From Planktosalinus sp963977065 (GTDB taxonomy: Bacteria > Bacteroidota > Bacteroidia > Flavobacteriales > Flavobacteriaceae), in assembly GCA_963977065.1 (NCBI GenBank), contig CAXBNF010000004.1, positions 1 through 64,000 on the forward strand: DNA of 64,000 nt, read 5' to 3'. Below, in pieces: positions 33,568 to 42,251 of the stretch. The notes beneath the pieces were generated by a model. It ran no database searches. It worked only from the letters and a program-made list of their open reading frames with translations, and was not told where the DNA came from. The position numbers were made by a program, and so were the translations under genes. Position 1 is the stretch's first letter; every line of letters starts with the position of its first letter.

Positions 33568-34449
33568 ATGAATCTGATGCCACACTGGTTATACATAACG
33601 CTTATCATACTTACGGTTTATGTTGTTATAAGTATTCTTTTGTATTATCTTCAGGATTATTTGTTATTTAAGCCAGAAAAACTTCCAAAGGATTTTGAAT
33701 TTTATTATGAAAATCAACAAGTGGAAGAATACAACCTCACAACTTCAGATGGTGCAATTATCAATGGATTGCATTTTAAAGTTGAAAACCCAAAAGGAAT
33801 TGTACTTTATTTAAAGGGAAATTCAAAAAGCATTAAAGGCTGGGGAAAATTTGCAGTTGACTTTACACGTCATCAATTTGAAGTTATTATGCTTGATTAC
33901 AGGGGATTTGGAAAAAGTACCGGAAGACGCACTCAAAAAGCCATTCATAATGACCTGCAACTTGTTTATGATAAAATCAAGGAACGGGTTTTGGAACGAT
34001 ACATCATTTTATATGGACGCTCTCTGGGTTCTGGTTTTGCGACCAAATTAGCATCTCTTAACCACCCCAGAATGTTGATACTCGATGCACCTTATTACAG
34101 CCTTACTAAAGTAACTGCCCGCTACATGCCTTTTATGCCACTTTCTTTATTAATGAAATATCCATTACCCACATACAAATGGATCAAATATGTAAAATGT
34201 CCCATCCACATTTTACATGGCACCAAAGATAAATTAATCCCCTTTAAAAGCAGCATCAAACTTTCACAGTTAAACCCTAAAAACACCCGATTGTATGCCG
34301 TTATTGGTGGTGGTCATAAAAACTTAAATCAGTTTGAGTCCTATCACAAAATGCTTTCAGAAATCATTCATTCCACAAAAGTGAAAATTGATCTTGAAGG
34401 AAGTAGTTTTAAGGTAGAGCACGGTAAGAAAGCCTCAAACAATGTTTAA
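33568..34449 (+). CDS. Membrane-anchored alpha/beta hydrolase with altered oxyanion motif
   Basis: An FrsA/YqiA-like hydrolase with one N-terminal membrane segment (about 5-27). The triad is recognisable: GRSLGSG (Ser near residue 150), an Asp in HGTKDKL and His in GGGHKNL. The oxyanion motif is KGNSKSIKGWG where the paralogue has HGNAGDLSRWG, so the usual HGNAG is replaced. A conserved subfamily in Flavobacteriaceae seems to share the KGNS form. It overlaps the next hydrolase by 8 nt. Substrate unknown. Confidence 0.85.
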   Translation: MNLMPHWLYITLIILTVYVVISILLYYLQDYLLFKPEKLPKDFEFYYENQQVEEYNLTTSDGAIINGLHFKVENPKGIVLYLKGNSKSIKGWGKFAVDFTRHQFEVIMLDYRGFGKSTGRRTQKAIHNDLQLVYDKIKERVLERYIILYGRSLGSGFATKLASLNHPRMLILDAPYYSLTKVTARYMPFMPLSLLMKYPLPTYKWIKYVKCPIHILHGTKDKLIPFKSSIKLSQLNPKNTRLYAVIGGGHKNLNQFESYHKMLSEIIHSTKVKIDLEGSSFKVEHGKKASNNV

Positions 34450-35236
34450 GAAAATACTATATACACTTATCATTTTATATGTTATGCTCATTGGTGCACT
34501 TACACTTTTTCAGGAAAAGCTTATATTTTTACCCAGTAAATTACCTGCCGAATATGAATATCAGTTTTCTGAACCCTTTGAAGAAATAAATTTAGAAACA
34601 ACAGATGGGGCACTTTTAAATGCAATCCATTTTAAAACACAAAACCCTAAAGGCGTTATTCTTTATTTCCATGGAAATGCCGGTGATTTATCCCGCTGGG
34701 GCGAAATCACTTCTTCTTTTACTAAATACAATTGGGATGTTCTTGTGATGGACTACAGAAGTTATGGAAAAAGTACAGGAAAGATTAGTGAATCGGCATT
34801 GTATGAAGACGCTCAGTTGTTTTATGACTACATTTCAAAACGATATAAAGAAGAAGAAATCATCCTTTACGGAAGGTCTTTAGGGACTGCTTTTGCTACA
34901 AAACTTGCAGCTGAAAACAACCCAAATCTACTTCTTTTAGAAACCCCATTTTACAATTTGACCTCGGTAGCAAAAAAAAGATTTCCCATTTTTCCGGTTG
35001 ATTATCTTATCAAATATGAGTTTAAAAGCAATGAATATATCAAAAAAGTAAACTGTAAAACGGTTATTTTTCATGGCACTGACGACAAAGTAGTGCCCTA
35101 TAATTCCGGAAAAAAGCTCTACGAGTTGGCATCACCTGCCGGCGGAAAACATTTTGTTACCATTAAAAGGGGAGGGCATAACAACCTTTCTAACTTCACT
35201 AGCTATAAAAAAGAACTAGAACGACTTTTAAAGTAA
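34442..35236 (+). CDS. Membrane-anchored alpha/beta hydrolase
   Basis: A 264-residue paralogue of the preceding gene with an N-terminal membrane segment (about 4-22), the oxyanion motif HGNAGD, the nucleophile GRSLGTA (Ser near 145), Asp in HGTDDKV and His in RGGHNNL. The two genes form a tandem pair of about 45 percent similar proteins, judged by eye. Its stop codon is 3 nt from the stop of the convergent secreted-protein gene. Confidence 0.9.
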   Translation: MFKKILYTLIILYVMLIGALTLFQEKLIFLPSKLPAEYEYQFSEPFEEINLETTDGALLNAIHFKTQNPKGVILYFHGNAGDLSRWGEITSSFTKYNWDVLVMDYRSYGKSTGKISESALYEDAQLFYDYISKRYKEEEIILYGRSLGTAFATKLAAENNPNLLLLETPFYNLTSVAKKRFPIFPVDYLIKYEFKSNEYIKKVNCKTVIFHGTDDKVVPYNSGKKLYELASPAGGKHFVTIKRGGHNNLSNFTSYKKELERLLK

Positions 35237-35239
35237 CTA

Positions 35240-35692
35240 TTAAAAATCTGAAATTCTCGGAGTTCTATTGTAGTAAGGATTGTATAAAAAAGGCATTGAA
35301 GCATCTCTGTAAACAGTATTTCTTACAGAATTCCTTCTTAAATAATAAGGATCATTAACCTCCACTTTAATAGCACTTTCTTTTTCTATGATTTTTCTAA
35401 AGCCTAAAGACTCTGCTGTAATTTTATTATCAGAGGTATTCCGTCTGTTTAAGTAGGCATCCTGTCTGTTTAGGGCATCCATCATACTCACGGGTTGCCA
35501 GTAATTATTAGCTGTAATTCCCATACTTTTTGGAAATGTACTTGTGGTATGCTTCTGTACAAAATAGCTGTTGTCTATTGTAAAAACTTGAGGTAAAGAA
35601 TTTTCATTTATCGTAAAAAACGTCGAACCAAACTCTTGGGAAAACAAGAATCCGCTAAGGAAAAAAAGTACAATGCTGAATTTGTATTTCAC
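35240..35692 (-). CDS. Small secreted protein, conserved in Flavobacteriaceae
   Basis: A 150-residue protein with a clear signal peptide MKYKFSIVLFFLSGFLFS-Q when started at GTG 35692; an in-frame TTG at 35722 would add a 10-residue extension. The mature part is rich in N, Y and R, with NYWQPVSMMDALNRQ and DPYYLRRNSVRNTVY and a YNPYYNR tail. I recall similar secA-adjacent proteins in relatives but no function. Confidence 0.6.
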   Translation of the reverse strand: MKYKFSIVLFFLSGFLFSQEFGSTFFTINENSLPQVFTIDNSYFVQKHTTSTFPKSMGITANNYWQPVSMMDALNRQDAYLNRRNTSDNKITAESLGFRKIIEKESAIKVEVNDPYYLRRNSVRNTVYRDASMPFLYNPYYNRTPRISDF

Positions 35693-35799
35693 TTTCAAAG
35701 TTTTTACAAATATACCAATCAAAAATCATCCCAAACTGAATTGGTCTTAAAGTTTTTGTAATTCTATTTCTATAATGTGGCGTTGAAATTATAAAAATA

Positions 35800-35848
35800 A
35801 GCCACTATTTACACAAATGTATTCTTAAATATTCGTGCATAAGTGGCT
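35800..35848 (-). terminator. Possible terminator of secA
   Basis: AGCCACT-like arms (35800-35814 and 35835-35848) with an AT-rich loop; on the minus strand the second arm is followed by TATTTTTAT. The stem has two internal mismatches. Confidence 0.4.
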
Positions 35849-35857
35849 GGAAAAGCA

Positions 35858-38800
35858 TTACTCCATCAACACCCATTCTCCTTTGTCAAGCAATGGAATG
35901 GCTTGTTTAAACTTCATTTCTTTGGTTTCACCACTCATCACATGTTTGATTGTTACTTTGTCGTTGCGACCAATTTTTGGTTTGTCTCTAACGATGGTTT
36001 CAGTAACGCCTTGCTGTCTTTGAGTGTTTCCTGCAGCTCTTGATTGTGCTGCACGTTCATCCATATTGGGGATTTCATCTTTTTGAGTGCGTAGGTTTTC
36101 TTTTGGCTTTCGCAATCGCGCTTCCTGAATCTGTGCCTGGTCTTGTTGAGGCAATTCACCTTTAAATAAAAATGAAACCACATCTTTGTTCACTTTTTCA
36201 ATCATCACCTTGAAGAGTTCATACGCTTCAAACTTATAAATTAAAAGTGGGTCTTTTTGTTCATGAACCGCCAACTGAACAGACTGTTTGAGTTCGTCCA
36301 TTTTACGTAAATGCGTTTTCCAGGCATCATCAATAATGGCGAGTGTGATGTTTTTTTCAAAGTCAAGGATTAATTGTTTTCCTTCAGTTTCATATGCCTT
36401 TTCAAGGTCTGTCGCTACATTCAACGTTTTGACTCCGTCACTGAATGGAACCAAAATGCGTTTGTATAAATCCTTTTGCTTTTCATACACACTTTTTATA
36501 ACCGGATAAGCAATCTCGGCATTGCGAATCATTTTTTCCTGAAAATGGGAGTATGCTACTTTATAAACAGTTCCGGCAATTTCAAGCATTTCTTTTTTCT
36601 CAAACTCTTCTTCGGTTACCGGCGAACTGATGGAGAAGAAACGAATGAGTTCAAACTCAAAGTTTTTGTAGTCCTGTGCGAGTTTGTTTGATTCAGCAAT
36701 AACTTCTGAAGTGTCATAAATCATATTGGCAATATCCACCTTCAAGCGTTCTCCAAAGAGCGCGTGGTATCTACGCTTGTAAATTACTTCACGCTGTGCA
36801 TTCATCACGTCATCATATTCAAGCAATCGTTTTCTAATACCAAAGTTGTTTTCTTCTACTTTTTTCTGAGCACGTTCAATGGACTTTGAAATCATAGAAT
36901 GTTGAATTACTTCACCTTCTTTCAATCCCATTCTGTCCATCAATTTGGCAATTTTTTCACTTCCAAAGAGGCGCATCAAATTGTCTTCTAGCGAAACATA
37001 AAATTGAGAACTACCGGGGTCACCTTGACGACCACTACGACCTCTTAGCTGTCTGTCCACACGTCTGGAGTCGTGACGTTCCGTGCCAATGATGGCAAGA
37101 CCACCTGCTTTTTTTACTTCGTCTGAGAGCTTGATATCGGTTCCACGACCCGCCATGTTTGTGGCGATGGTAACGATTCCGGCGTGACCGGCTTCTTCTA
37201 CAATTTGCGCTTCTTTTTTGTGAAGTTTTGCATTCAATACATTGTGTTTTATTTTTCTAATGGCAAGCATTTTACTCAATAATTCAGAAATATCAACAGA
37301 GGTAGTACCGATGAGTACCGGTCTTCCGGCGTTTGAAAGTTCAACGACTTCTTCTATAACTGCATTGTACTTCTCCCGTTTTGTTTTGTAAATTTTATCT
37401 TGTCTGTCATCTCTGGCGATGGGTCTGTTTGTGGGTATTTCCACCACATCAAGCTTGTAAATTTCCCAGAGTTCACCGGCTTCGGTAACTGCTGTACCGG
37501 TCATACCGGCGAGTTTGCGGTACATCCTGAAATAGTTTTGAAGCGTAATGGTTGCAAAGGTTTGGGTAAGCGCTTCAATCTTAACATTCTCTTTGGCTTC
37601 AATGGCCTGGTGTAAACCATCACTGTAACGGCGACCGTCCATAATACGACCGGTTTGCTCATCTACAATCATCACTTTATTGTCCATCACCACATATTGG
37701 GTGTCCTTTTCAAAAAGGGCATAGGCTTTAAGAAGCTGACTCATGGTGTGAATGCGTTCACTTTTTATAGAGAATTCCCTGAAGAGTTCCTCTTTTTCTT
37801 TAGCTTCTTCTTCTTTGTCAAGACCTTTGGCTTCTATATTGGCAATTTCAATACCCATTTCCGGCATCACAAAAAAATCAGGTTCTTTTTCTCCGGAAAG
37901 GAAATCAATACCTTTATCTGTAAGCTCAATTTGGTTGTTTTTTTCGTCAATAACAAAATACAGTTCGGCATCAACCTTGGGCATTTCCTTGTTGTTATCA
38001 AGCATGTAAAAGTTTTCAGTTTTCTGGAGGATTTGCTTGATTCCTTCTTCAGAAAGGTATTTAATTAAAGCTTTATTTTTAGGTAATCCTCTAAAAACAC
38101 GGAGTAGTTTGAGGCCACCTTCTTTGGTGTCGCCTTCTTTGATGAGTTTTTTTGCTTCAGCTAAAACGCCGGTTAATAATTTTCTTTGAATATCAACTAA
38201 TTCACTTATTTGGGGTTTCAACTCGGTAAACTCGTGGCGGTCACCTTCAGGTACCGGACCGGAAATAATCAAAGGGGTTCTGGCATCATCAATCAAAACC
38301 GAATCGACCTCATCAACAATTGCATAGTGATGCGGTCGTTGAACCAAATCGGTTGGTGCATGTGCCATATTATCCCTCAAATAGTCAAAACCAAATTCAT
38401 TATTTGTCCCATAAGTGATGTCTGCATTATAGGCTTTTCTTCGTTCTTCTGAGTTAGGCTGGTGATAGTCAATACAGTCAACACTTAGACCGTGAAATTG
38501 AAAAATGGGCGCCATCCAGGCACTGTCACGTTTGGCCAGGTAATCGTTTACTGTAACAAGGTGGACTCCATTTCCGGCAAGGGCATTTAAATAGACGGGA
38601 AGGGTAGCTACAAGGGTTTTTCCTTCACCTGTTTGCATCTCTGCAACTTTTCCCTGATGCAAAGCAATACCACCAATGAGCTGAACGTCATAATGCACCA
38701 TGTCCCAGGTGATTTCTTTTCCGGCGGCATCCCAGGAGTTTGACCAAACAGCTTTGTCTCCATTTAGGGTAACATACTCTTTTGTAGCAGAGAGTTCACG

Positions 38801-39211
38801 GTCAAACTGAGTTGCAGTAACTTCAAGCGATTTGTTTTTAACAAAGCGTTTAGCGGTTTCTTTTACTACTGCAAATGCCTCGGGAAGGATCTCGTCGAGG
38901 ACACTCTTTTCGATGGCATAAATTTCATCTTTGAGTCTGTCTATTTCTGCATAAATGTCTTCATTTCTGTTGATATCGTTTGAATCATTTGCTTCCTCGG
39001 TTAATTTTTTAACCTCTGCATCTAACTCTTTTCTGGAGTTTGCTATTTTTTGTCGAAAAAAATCAGATTTGGCTCTGAGTTCATCCAATGAAAGTTTTTC
39101 AATTTCAGATTCAAACTTTTTTATTTGGTTGACAATGGGCATAATTTGTCCCACGTCTTTTTTGGATTTATCACCAACAAATACTTTTAATATTTTATCA
39201 AGAACTGTCAT
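35858..39211 (-). CDS. secA: Preprotein translocase ATPase SecA
   Basis: The motor of Sec export. Walker A is GEGKT in MQTGEGKTLVA (near residue 190) and the DEAD-like box is VDEVDSVLID; helicase motif VI is visible in RRVDRQLRGRSGRQGDPG. Length 1117 exceeds the 900 of E. coli because of a lineage-typical insertion of about 100 residues (near 340-450). The C-terminus keeps KIGRND but then reads KVTIKHVMSGE in place of the usual CPCGSG zinc site. Start ATG at 39211; -7 element about 25 nt upstream. Confidence 0.97.
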   Translation of the reverse strand: MTVLDKILKVFVGDKSKKDVGQIMPIVNQIKKFESEIEKLSLDELRAKSDFFRQKIANSRKELDAEVKKLTEEANDSNDINRNEDIYAEIDRLKDEIYAIEKSVLDEILPEAFAVVKETAKRFVKNKSLEVTATQFDRELSATKEYVTLNGDKAVWSNSWDAAGKEITWDMVHYDVQLIGGIALHQGKVAEMQTGEGKTLVATLPVYLNALAGNGVHLVTVNDYLAKRDSAWMAPIFQFHGLSVDCIDYHQPNSEERRKAYNADITYGTNNEFGFDYLRDNMAHAPTDLVQRPHHYAIVDEVDSVLIDDARTPLIISGPVPEGDRHEFTELKPQISELVDIQRKLLTGVLAEAKKLIKEGDTKEGGLKLLRVFRGLPKNKALIKYLSEEGIKQILQKTENFYMLDNNKEMPKVDAELYFVIDEKNNQIELTDKGIDFLSGEKEPDFFVMPEMGIEIANIEAKGLDKEEEAKEKEELFREFSIKSERIHTMSQLLKAYALFEKDTQYVVMDNKVMIVDEQTGRIMDGRRYSDGLHQAIEAKENVKIEALTQTFATITLQNYFRMYRKLAGMTGTAVTEAGELWEIYKLDVVEIPTNRPIARDDRQDKIYKTKREKYNAVIEEVVELSNAGRPVLIGTTSVDISELLSKMLAIRKIKHNVLNAKLHKKEAQIVEEAGHAGIVTIATNMAGRGTDIKLSDEVKKAGGLAIIGTERHDSRRVDRQLRGRSGRQGDPGSSQFYVSLEDNLMRLFGSEKIAKLMDRMGLKEGEVIQHSMISKSIERAQKKVEENNFGIRKRLLEYDDVMNAQREVIYKRRYHALFGERLKVDIANMIYDTSEVIAESNKLAQDYKNFEFELIRFFSISSPVTEEEFEKKEMLEIAGTVYKVAYSHFQEKMIRNAEIAYPVIKSVYEKQKDLYKRILVPFSDGVKTLNVATDLEKAYETEGKQLILDFEKNITLAIIDDAWKTHLRKMDELKQSVQLAVHEQKDPLLIYKFEAYELFKVMIEKVNKDVVSFLFKGELPQQDQAQIQEARLRKPKENLRTQKDEIPNMDERAAQSRAAGNTQRQQGVTETIVRDKPKIGRNDKVTIKHVMSGETKEMKFKQAIPLLDKGEWVLME

Positions 39212-39235
39212 AATGTTTTATTCTAATGAATGCTT

Positions 39236-39243
39236 CAAATTTA
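39236..39243 (-). promoter_or_regulatory. -7 element of secA
   Basis: TAAATTTG on the minus strand matches TAnnTTTG; predicted leader of about 20 nt. The -33 position falls in the terminator of the upstream gene and shows no TTG. Confidence 0.35.
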
Positions 39244-39246
39244 AGC

Positions 39247-39273
39247 AAAAAAAAAGCCTCTGTCGAGACTTTC
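39247..39273 (-). terminator. Terminator after the DUF2795 gene
   Basis: On the minus strand AAAGTCTC and GAGGCTTT pair (one G-T) around a GACA loop, followed by a run of T. Confidence 0.8.
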
Positions 39274-39292
39274 TATTCTATTTTAATGGTTA

Positions 39293-39514
39293 TTAATATT
39301 CATCTTCATTCCACAGATAATCTTCATCTGTGGGATAATCTGGCCAGATTTCTTCAATGGAATCATAAGCATCTCCTTCATCTTCAATTGCTTGTAGGTT
39401 TTCTACAACTTCTAAAGGTGCTCCGGTTCTAATTGCATAATCAATTAGTTCATCTTTTGTGGCAGGCCAGGGGGCATCACTTAAATAAGATGCCAATTCT
39501 AATGTCCAGTACAT
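39293..39514 (-). CDS. DUF2795 domain protein
   Basis: A very conserved 73-residue acidic protein: MYWTLELASYL, then WPATKDELIDYAIRTGAP and VVENLQ typical of DUF2795, then an acidic tail. It lies upstream of secA in the same direction, separated by a terminator. The function is unknown; its extreme conservation suggests a core role. Confidence 0.85.
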   Translation of the reverse strand: MYWTLELASYLSDAPWPATKDELIDYAIRTGAPLEVVENLQAIEDEGDAYDSIEEIWPDYPTDEDYLWNEDEY

Positions 39515-39661
39515 ACACTACGGTTTAATTTTTTGCAAAAATAATTTTTTAGTTGAGAAAGTCAAGAAAAAAAAGAATTATTTCTACTATATTTTTAAGA
39601 ACTTTTGTTTTTTAGTTTTAAGTATCTGAATAATAGAATGTTAAATAAGATTAAATTATTG

Positions 39662-40237
39662 TTAATCTTTTCTGTCGGGAATCCATTTTATTTCGTCCAC
39701 TTGTAACTCATGAGACAACTTTCGTGCCAGTACAAAAAGGAAGTCAGAGAGTCTGTTGAGGTACATCAAAACCTTAGGGTCAACCGGCTCATTGTCATTC
39801 AAAAAGCTGGTTTGACGCTCTGCTCTGCGACAAACACAACGCGCTATGTGACAGAATGACACTGTTTGATGTCCGCCGGGCAATATAAAATGCGTCATCT
39901 GTGGTAGTTCTTCATTCATCTTGTCAATAGTGTTTTCTAGTAAACCGATATTTTCATCACTTATTTTGGGAATATTTAATCGTTCTTTCCCGCTTTTTAA
40001 AATTGCTTTATTTGGGTCAGTTGCCAGTATTGCCCCAACTGTAAAGAGTCGATCTTGAATGTGATTCAGTAATTCTTTATGCTTCTGGTTTATATTCTGA
40101 TCTCTGATAAGCCCGATGTGGGAGTTTAATTCATCAACAGTTCCATAACTTTCAATGCGTATATGATGTTTGGGAACTCGTGTTCCACCAAAAAGAGCTG
40201 TTGTTCCCTTATCGCCTGTTTTCGTGTATATTTTCAT
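39662..40237 (-). CDS. Cob(I)alamin adenosyltransferase, PduO type
   Basis: Transfers adenosine from ATP to cob(I)alamin to make coenzyme B12. N-terminal ATP-binding motif YTKTGDKGTTALFGG (4-18), then SYGTVDELNSHIG, and the central FILPGGHQTVSFCHIARCVCRRAER helix typical of the PduO-type trimer. Length 191 is normal. No other cobalamin genes are in the window, so it may serve salvage for a B12 enzyme such as methylmalonyl-CoA mutase or ribonucleotide reductase. Confidence 0.93.
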   Translation of the reverse strand: MKIYTKTGDKGTTALFGGTRVPKHHIRIESYGTVDELNSHIGLIRDQNINQKHKELLNHIQDRLFTVGAILATDPNKAILKSGKERLNIPKISDENIGLLENTIDKMNEELPQMTHFILPGGHQTVSFCHIARCVCRRAERQTSFLNDNEPVDPKVLMYLNRLSDFLFVLARKLSHELQVDEIKWIPDRKD

Positions 40238-40363
40238 CTGTCTATAATATTTGTTTTAAGGTCAGATGGAACATCCTCAATAGAGTTTCTGCTGTGTGTT
40301 TAAAAATTAATTGTGGATGTTTCATTTTAAATTATTGATTTTTTAGCAGAAATATACTTTTTA

Positions 40364-42109
40364 TTATACATCAAGATCAAAAGTCTTTTTAAGAGTATCC
40401 ATTATTGGGTATTTTTCCCTGAGTTTTTCAAATTTTTCTCTAGGGGTATAAACATAATTTTTTTGATGATTTTCATTTACATCTATAGTCAGCGATAGGC
40501 TGTGATTATTGAGTTTTTTGGAAAGAAAATTTAATAAATATTGTTGTGAACGCTCCAGTTCAACCTTGATTGTTTCGTTTGGGTAAGAAACCAGAATAGT
40601 ATTGTGTTTACAAGTGGGTAATACCATATCCAGATGGGAGGCGATGATATGCTCTCCTTTTTTCTCCAGTAAACGCGCATATTCTTTCCAGGCGACCTGT
40701 AAATCTATTTCAGAAAAAGAATCTTCAGGAAGTTTTTCAGTTTTTACTTCCCTTTTCTTTAATTCTTCCTGTAACTGTCTTTTCTGTTGAATGCTTTTCA
40801 GCGAAAGAGCAGAAATTCGCTCTGCATTACGCTCAGGAATAGACTTTTGCTTTTGTTCCTGTTGAGGGGATTCATCATTTGAGGACTTTTTTTCAGCGAC
40901 TGCGATTTCTGAATTTGCATTTAGTGCTGCTGATGTATTGGGATAAGGTTTTGGGCTTGATTTTGCTTCTGCTTTTGTTGCGTTTTCAGTGTTTTTTTCG
41001 GTTACTTTAAGTTGTGGGGGTTGAATGAAGTGTTGTGGTTTTTTTTTTTCATCAACAGCAGTGATGGAAGCGAGTTGCATTAAGGAGAGTTCAACAAGGA
41101 GTCTTTGGTTTTTACTGGTTTTGTATTTTAAATCACACTCATTTGCAATTTCTATCCCTTTAAGAAGAAATTCTGAGGGTGCTTTTTGTGTTTGTTCAAA
41201 ATAATTCACTTTGATTTGTTCACCTACCTCAAGTAAAGCGATTGTTGACTGGTGTTTGCAAACAAGCAAATCTCTGAAATGCGAAGCGAGTCCTGAGATG
41301 AAATGGTGACCATCAAAACCTTTAGCAAGAATTTCATCAAAAAGCACTAGAGCGGTAGGAATATCATTGTTTAGTAAATGCTCAGTAGTTTCAAAATAAG
41401 TGGTATAATCCAGTACATTTAAATTTTCTGTAACGGCTTGTCGTGTTAGATTTTTACCTGAAAAGCTTACTACGCGGTCAAAAATTGAAAGGGCGTCTCT
41501 CAATGCACCATCGGCTTTTTGAGCAATTATGTGCAACGCATCGTCTTCTGCATTTATACCTTCAGTTTGAGCGATTTCTGCAAGATGATTTTTAATATCG
41601 GTAACTGTAATTCTTTTGAAATCAAATATTTGGCAACGCGATAAAATGGTGGGTATTATTTTGTGCTTTTCTGTGGTTGCTAGAATAAAAATCGCGTGAT
41701 TGGGTGGTTCTTCCAACGTTTTTAAAAAAGCATTGAAAGCCGCTTGTGAGAGCATATGCACCTCGTCAATGATATAGACTTTATAATTTCCGGTTTGTGG
41801 CGGGATGCGCACCTGGTCAGTGAGACTTCTTATGTCATCTACCGAGTTGTTGGAAGCTGCATCAAGTTCAAAAATATTAAATGCAAAATCCTCATTAGGG
41901 TCTTGAGTTTCTTTTTGGTTGATGCGTTTTGCCAGTATGCGAGCACAGGTGGTTTTACCTACACCACGCGGACCTGTAAAAAGCAACGCTTGTGCCAGAT
42001 GATTGTTTTCTATGGCATTTTCAAGTGTATTGGTAATAGCCTGTTGACCCACAACACTTTTGAAAGTGGTGGGGCGGTATTTTCGGGCAGATACTATAAA
42101 ATGTTCCAT
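40364..42109 (-). CDS. dnaX: DNA polymerase III subunit gamma/tau
   Basis: Clamp-loader ATPase. Walker A GPRGVGKTT (near 46-54), the DEVHMLS box, the SRC sensor (ILSRCQIF) and helical domain III to about residue 360. The Cys4 zinc module that follows Walker A in most bacteria is missing: after CARILAKRIN comes NQKETQDPNEDF. The C-terminal part (370-581) is low-complexity then a helical tau-like tail. No obvious slippage signal (A-rich with stem) was noted for a short gamma form. Confidence 0.94.
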   Translation of the reverse strand: MEHFIVSARKYRPTTFKSVVGQQAITNTLENAIENNHLAQALLFTGPRGVGKTTCARILAKRINQKETQDPNEDFAFNIFELDAASNNSVDDIRSLTDQVRIPPQTGNYKVYIIDEVHMLSQAAFNAFLKTLEEPPNHAIFILATTEKHKIIPTILSRCQIFDFKRITVTDIKNHLAEIAQTEGINAEDDALHIIAQKADGALRDALSIFDRVVSFSGKNLTRQAVTENLNVLDYTTYFETTEHLLNNDIPTALVLFDEILAKGFDGHHFISGLASHFRDLLVCKHQSTIALLEVGEQIKVNYFEQTQKAPSEFLLKGIEIANECDLKYKTSKNQRLLVELSLMQLASITAVDEKKKPQHFIQPPQLKVTEKNTENATKAEAKSSPKPYPNTSAALNANSEIAVAEKKSSNDESPQQEQKQKSIPERNAERISALSLKSIQQKRQLQEELKKREVKTEKLPEDSFSEIDLQVAWKEYARLLEKKGEHIIASHLDMVLPTCKHNTILVSYPNETIKVELERSQQYLLNFLSKKLNNHSLSLTIDVNENHQKNYVYTPREKFEKLREKYPIMDTLKKTFDLDV

Positions 42110-42125
42110 AGAAATTGGTAATCAA

Positions 42126-42133
42126 CAAATATA
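42126..42133 (-). promoter_or_regulatory. -7 element of dnaX
   Basis: TATATTTG on the minus strand, about 16 nt before the dnaX ATG. No clear -33 box. It would give a leader of about 13 nt. Confidence 0.35.
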
Positions 42134-42251
42134 GTTATTGCTACCAAAACTTGAAAAACTATTACCACATAATTCAAAATAAATATCAACAATTTCATTT
42201 AAATTATTGAATTAAAAAATACTATATTTAGGTATTGATACTTTTATTTTT

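Noticed and set aside
37655..38068. Open frame of 137 codons on the plus strand inside secA
   Set aside because: It is fully antisense to a conserved SecA region, has a low-complexity Phe-rich translation and no promoter; it is a shadow frame.
39662..40237. Start of a cobalamin gene cluster
   Set aside because: Only the adenosyltransferase is found; no transporter or synthesis gene is adjacent.
41756..42121. Open frame of 121 codons opposite the dnaX start
   Set aside because: Antisense to the conserved Walker A region of DnaX; composition follows the real gene.
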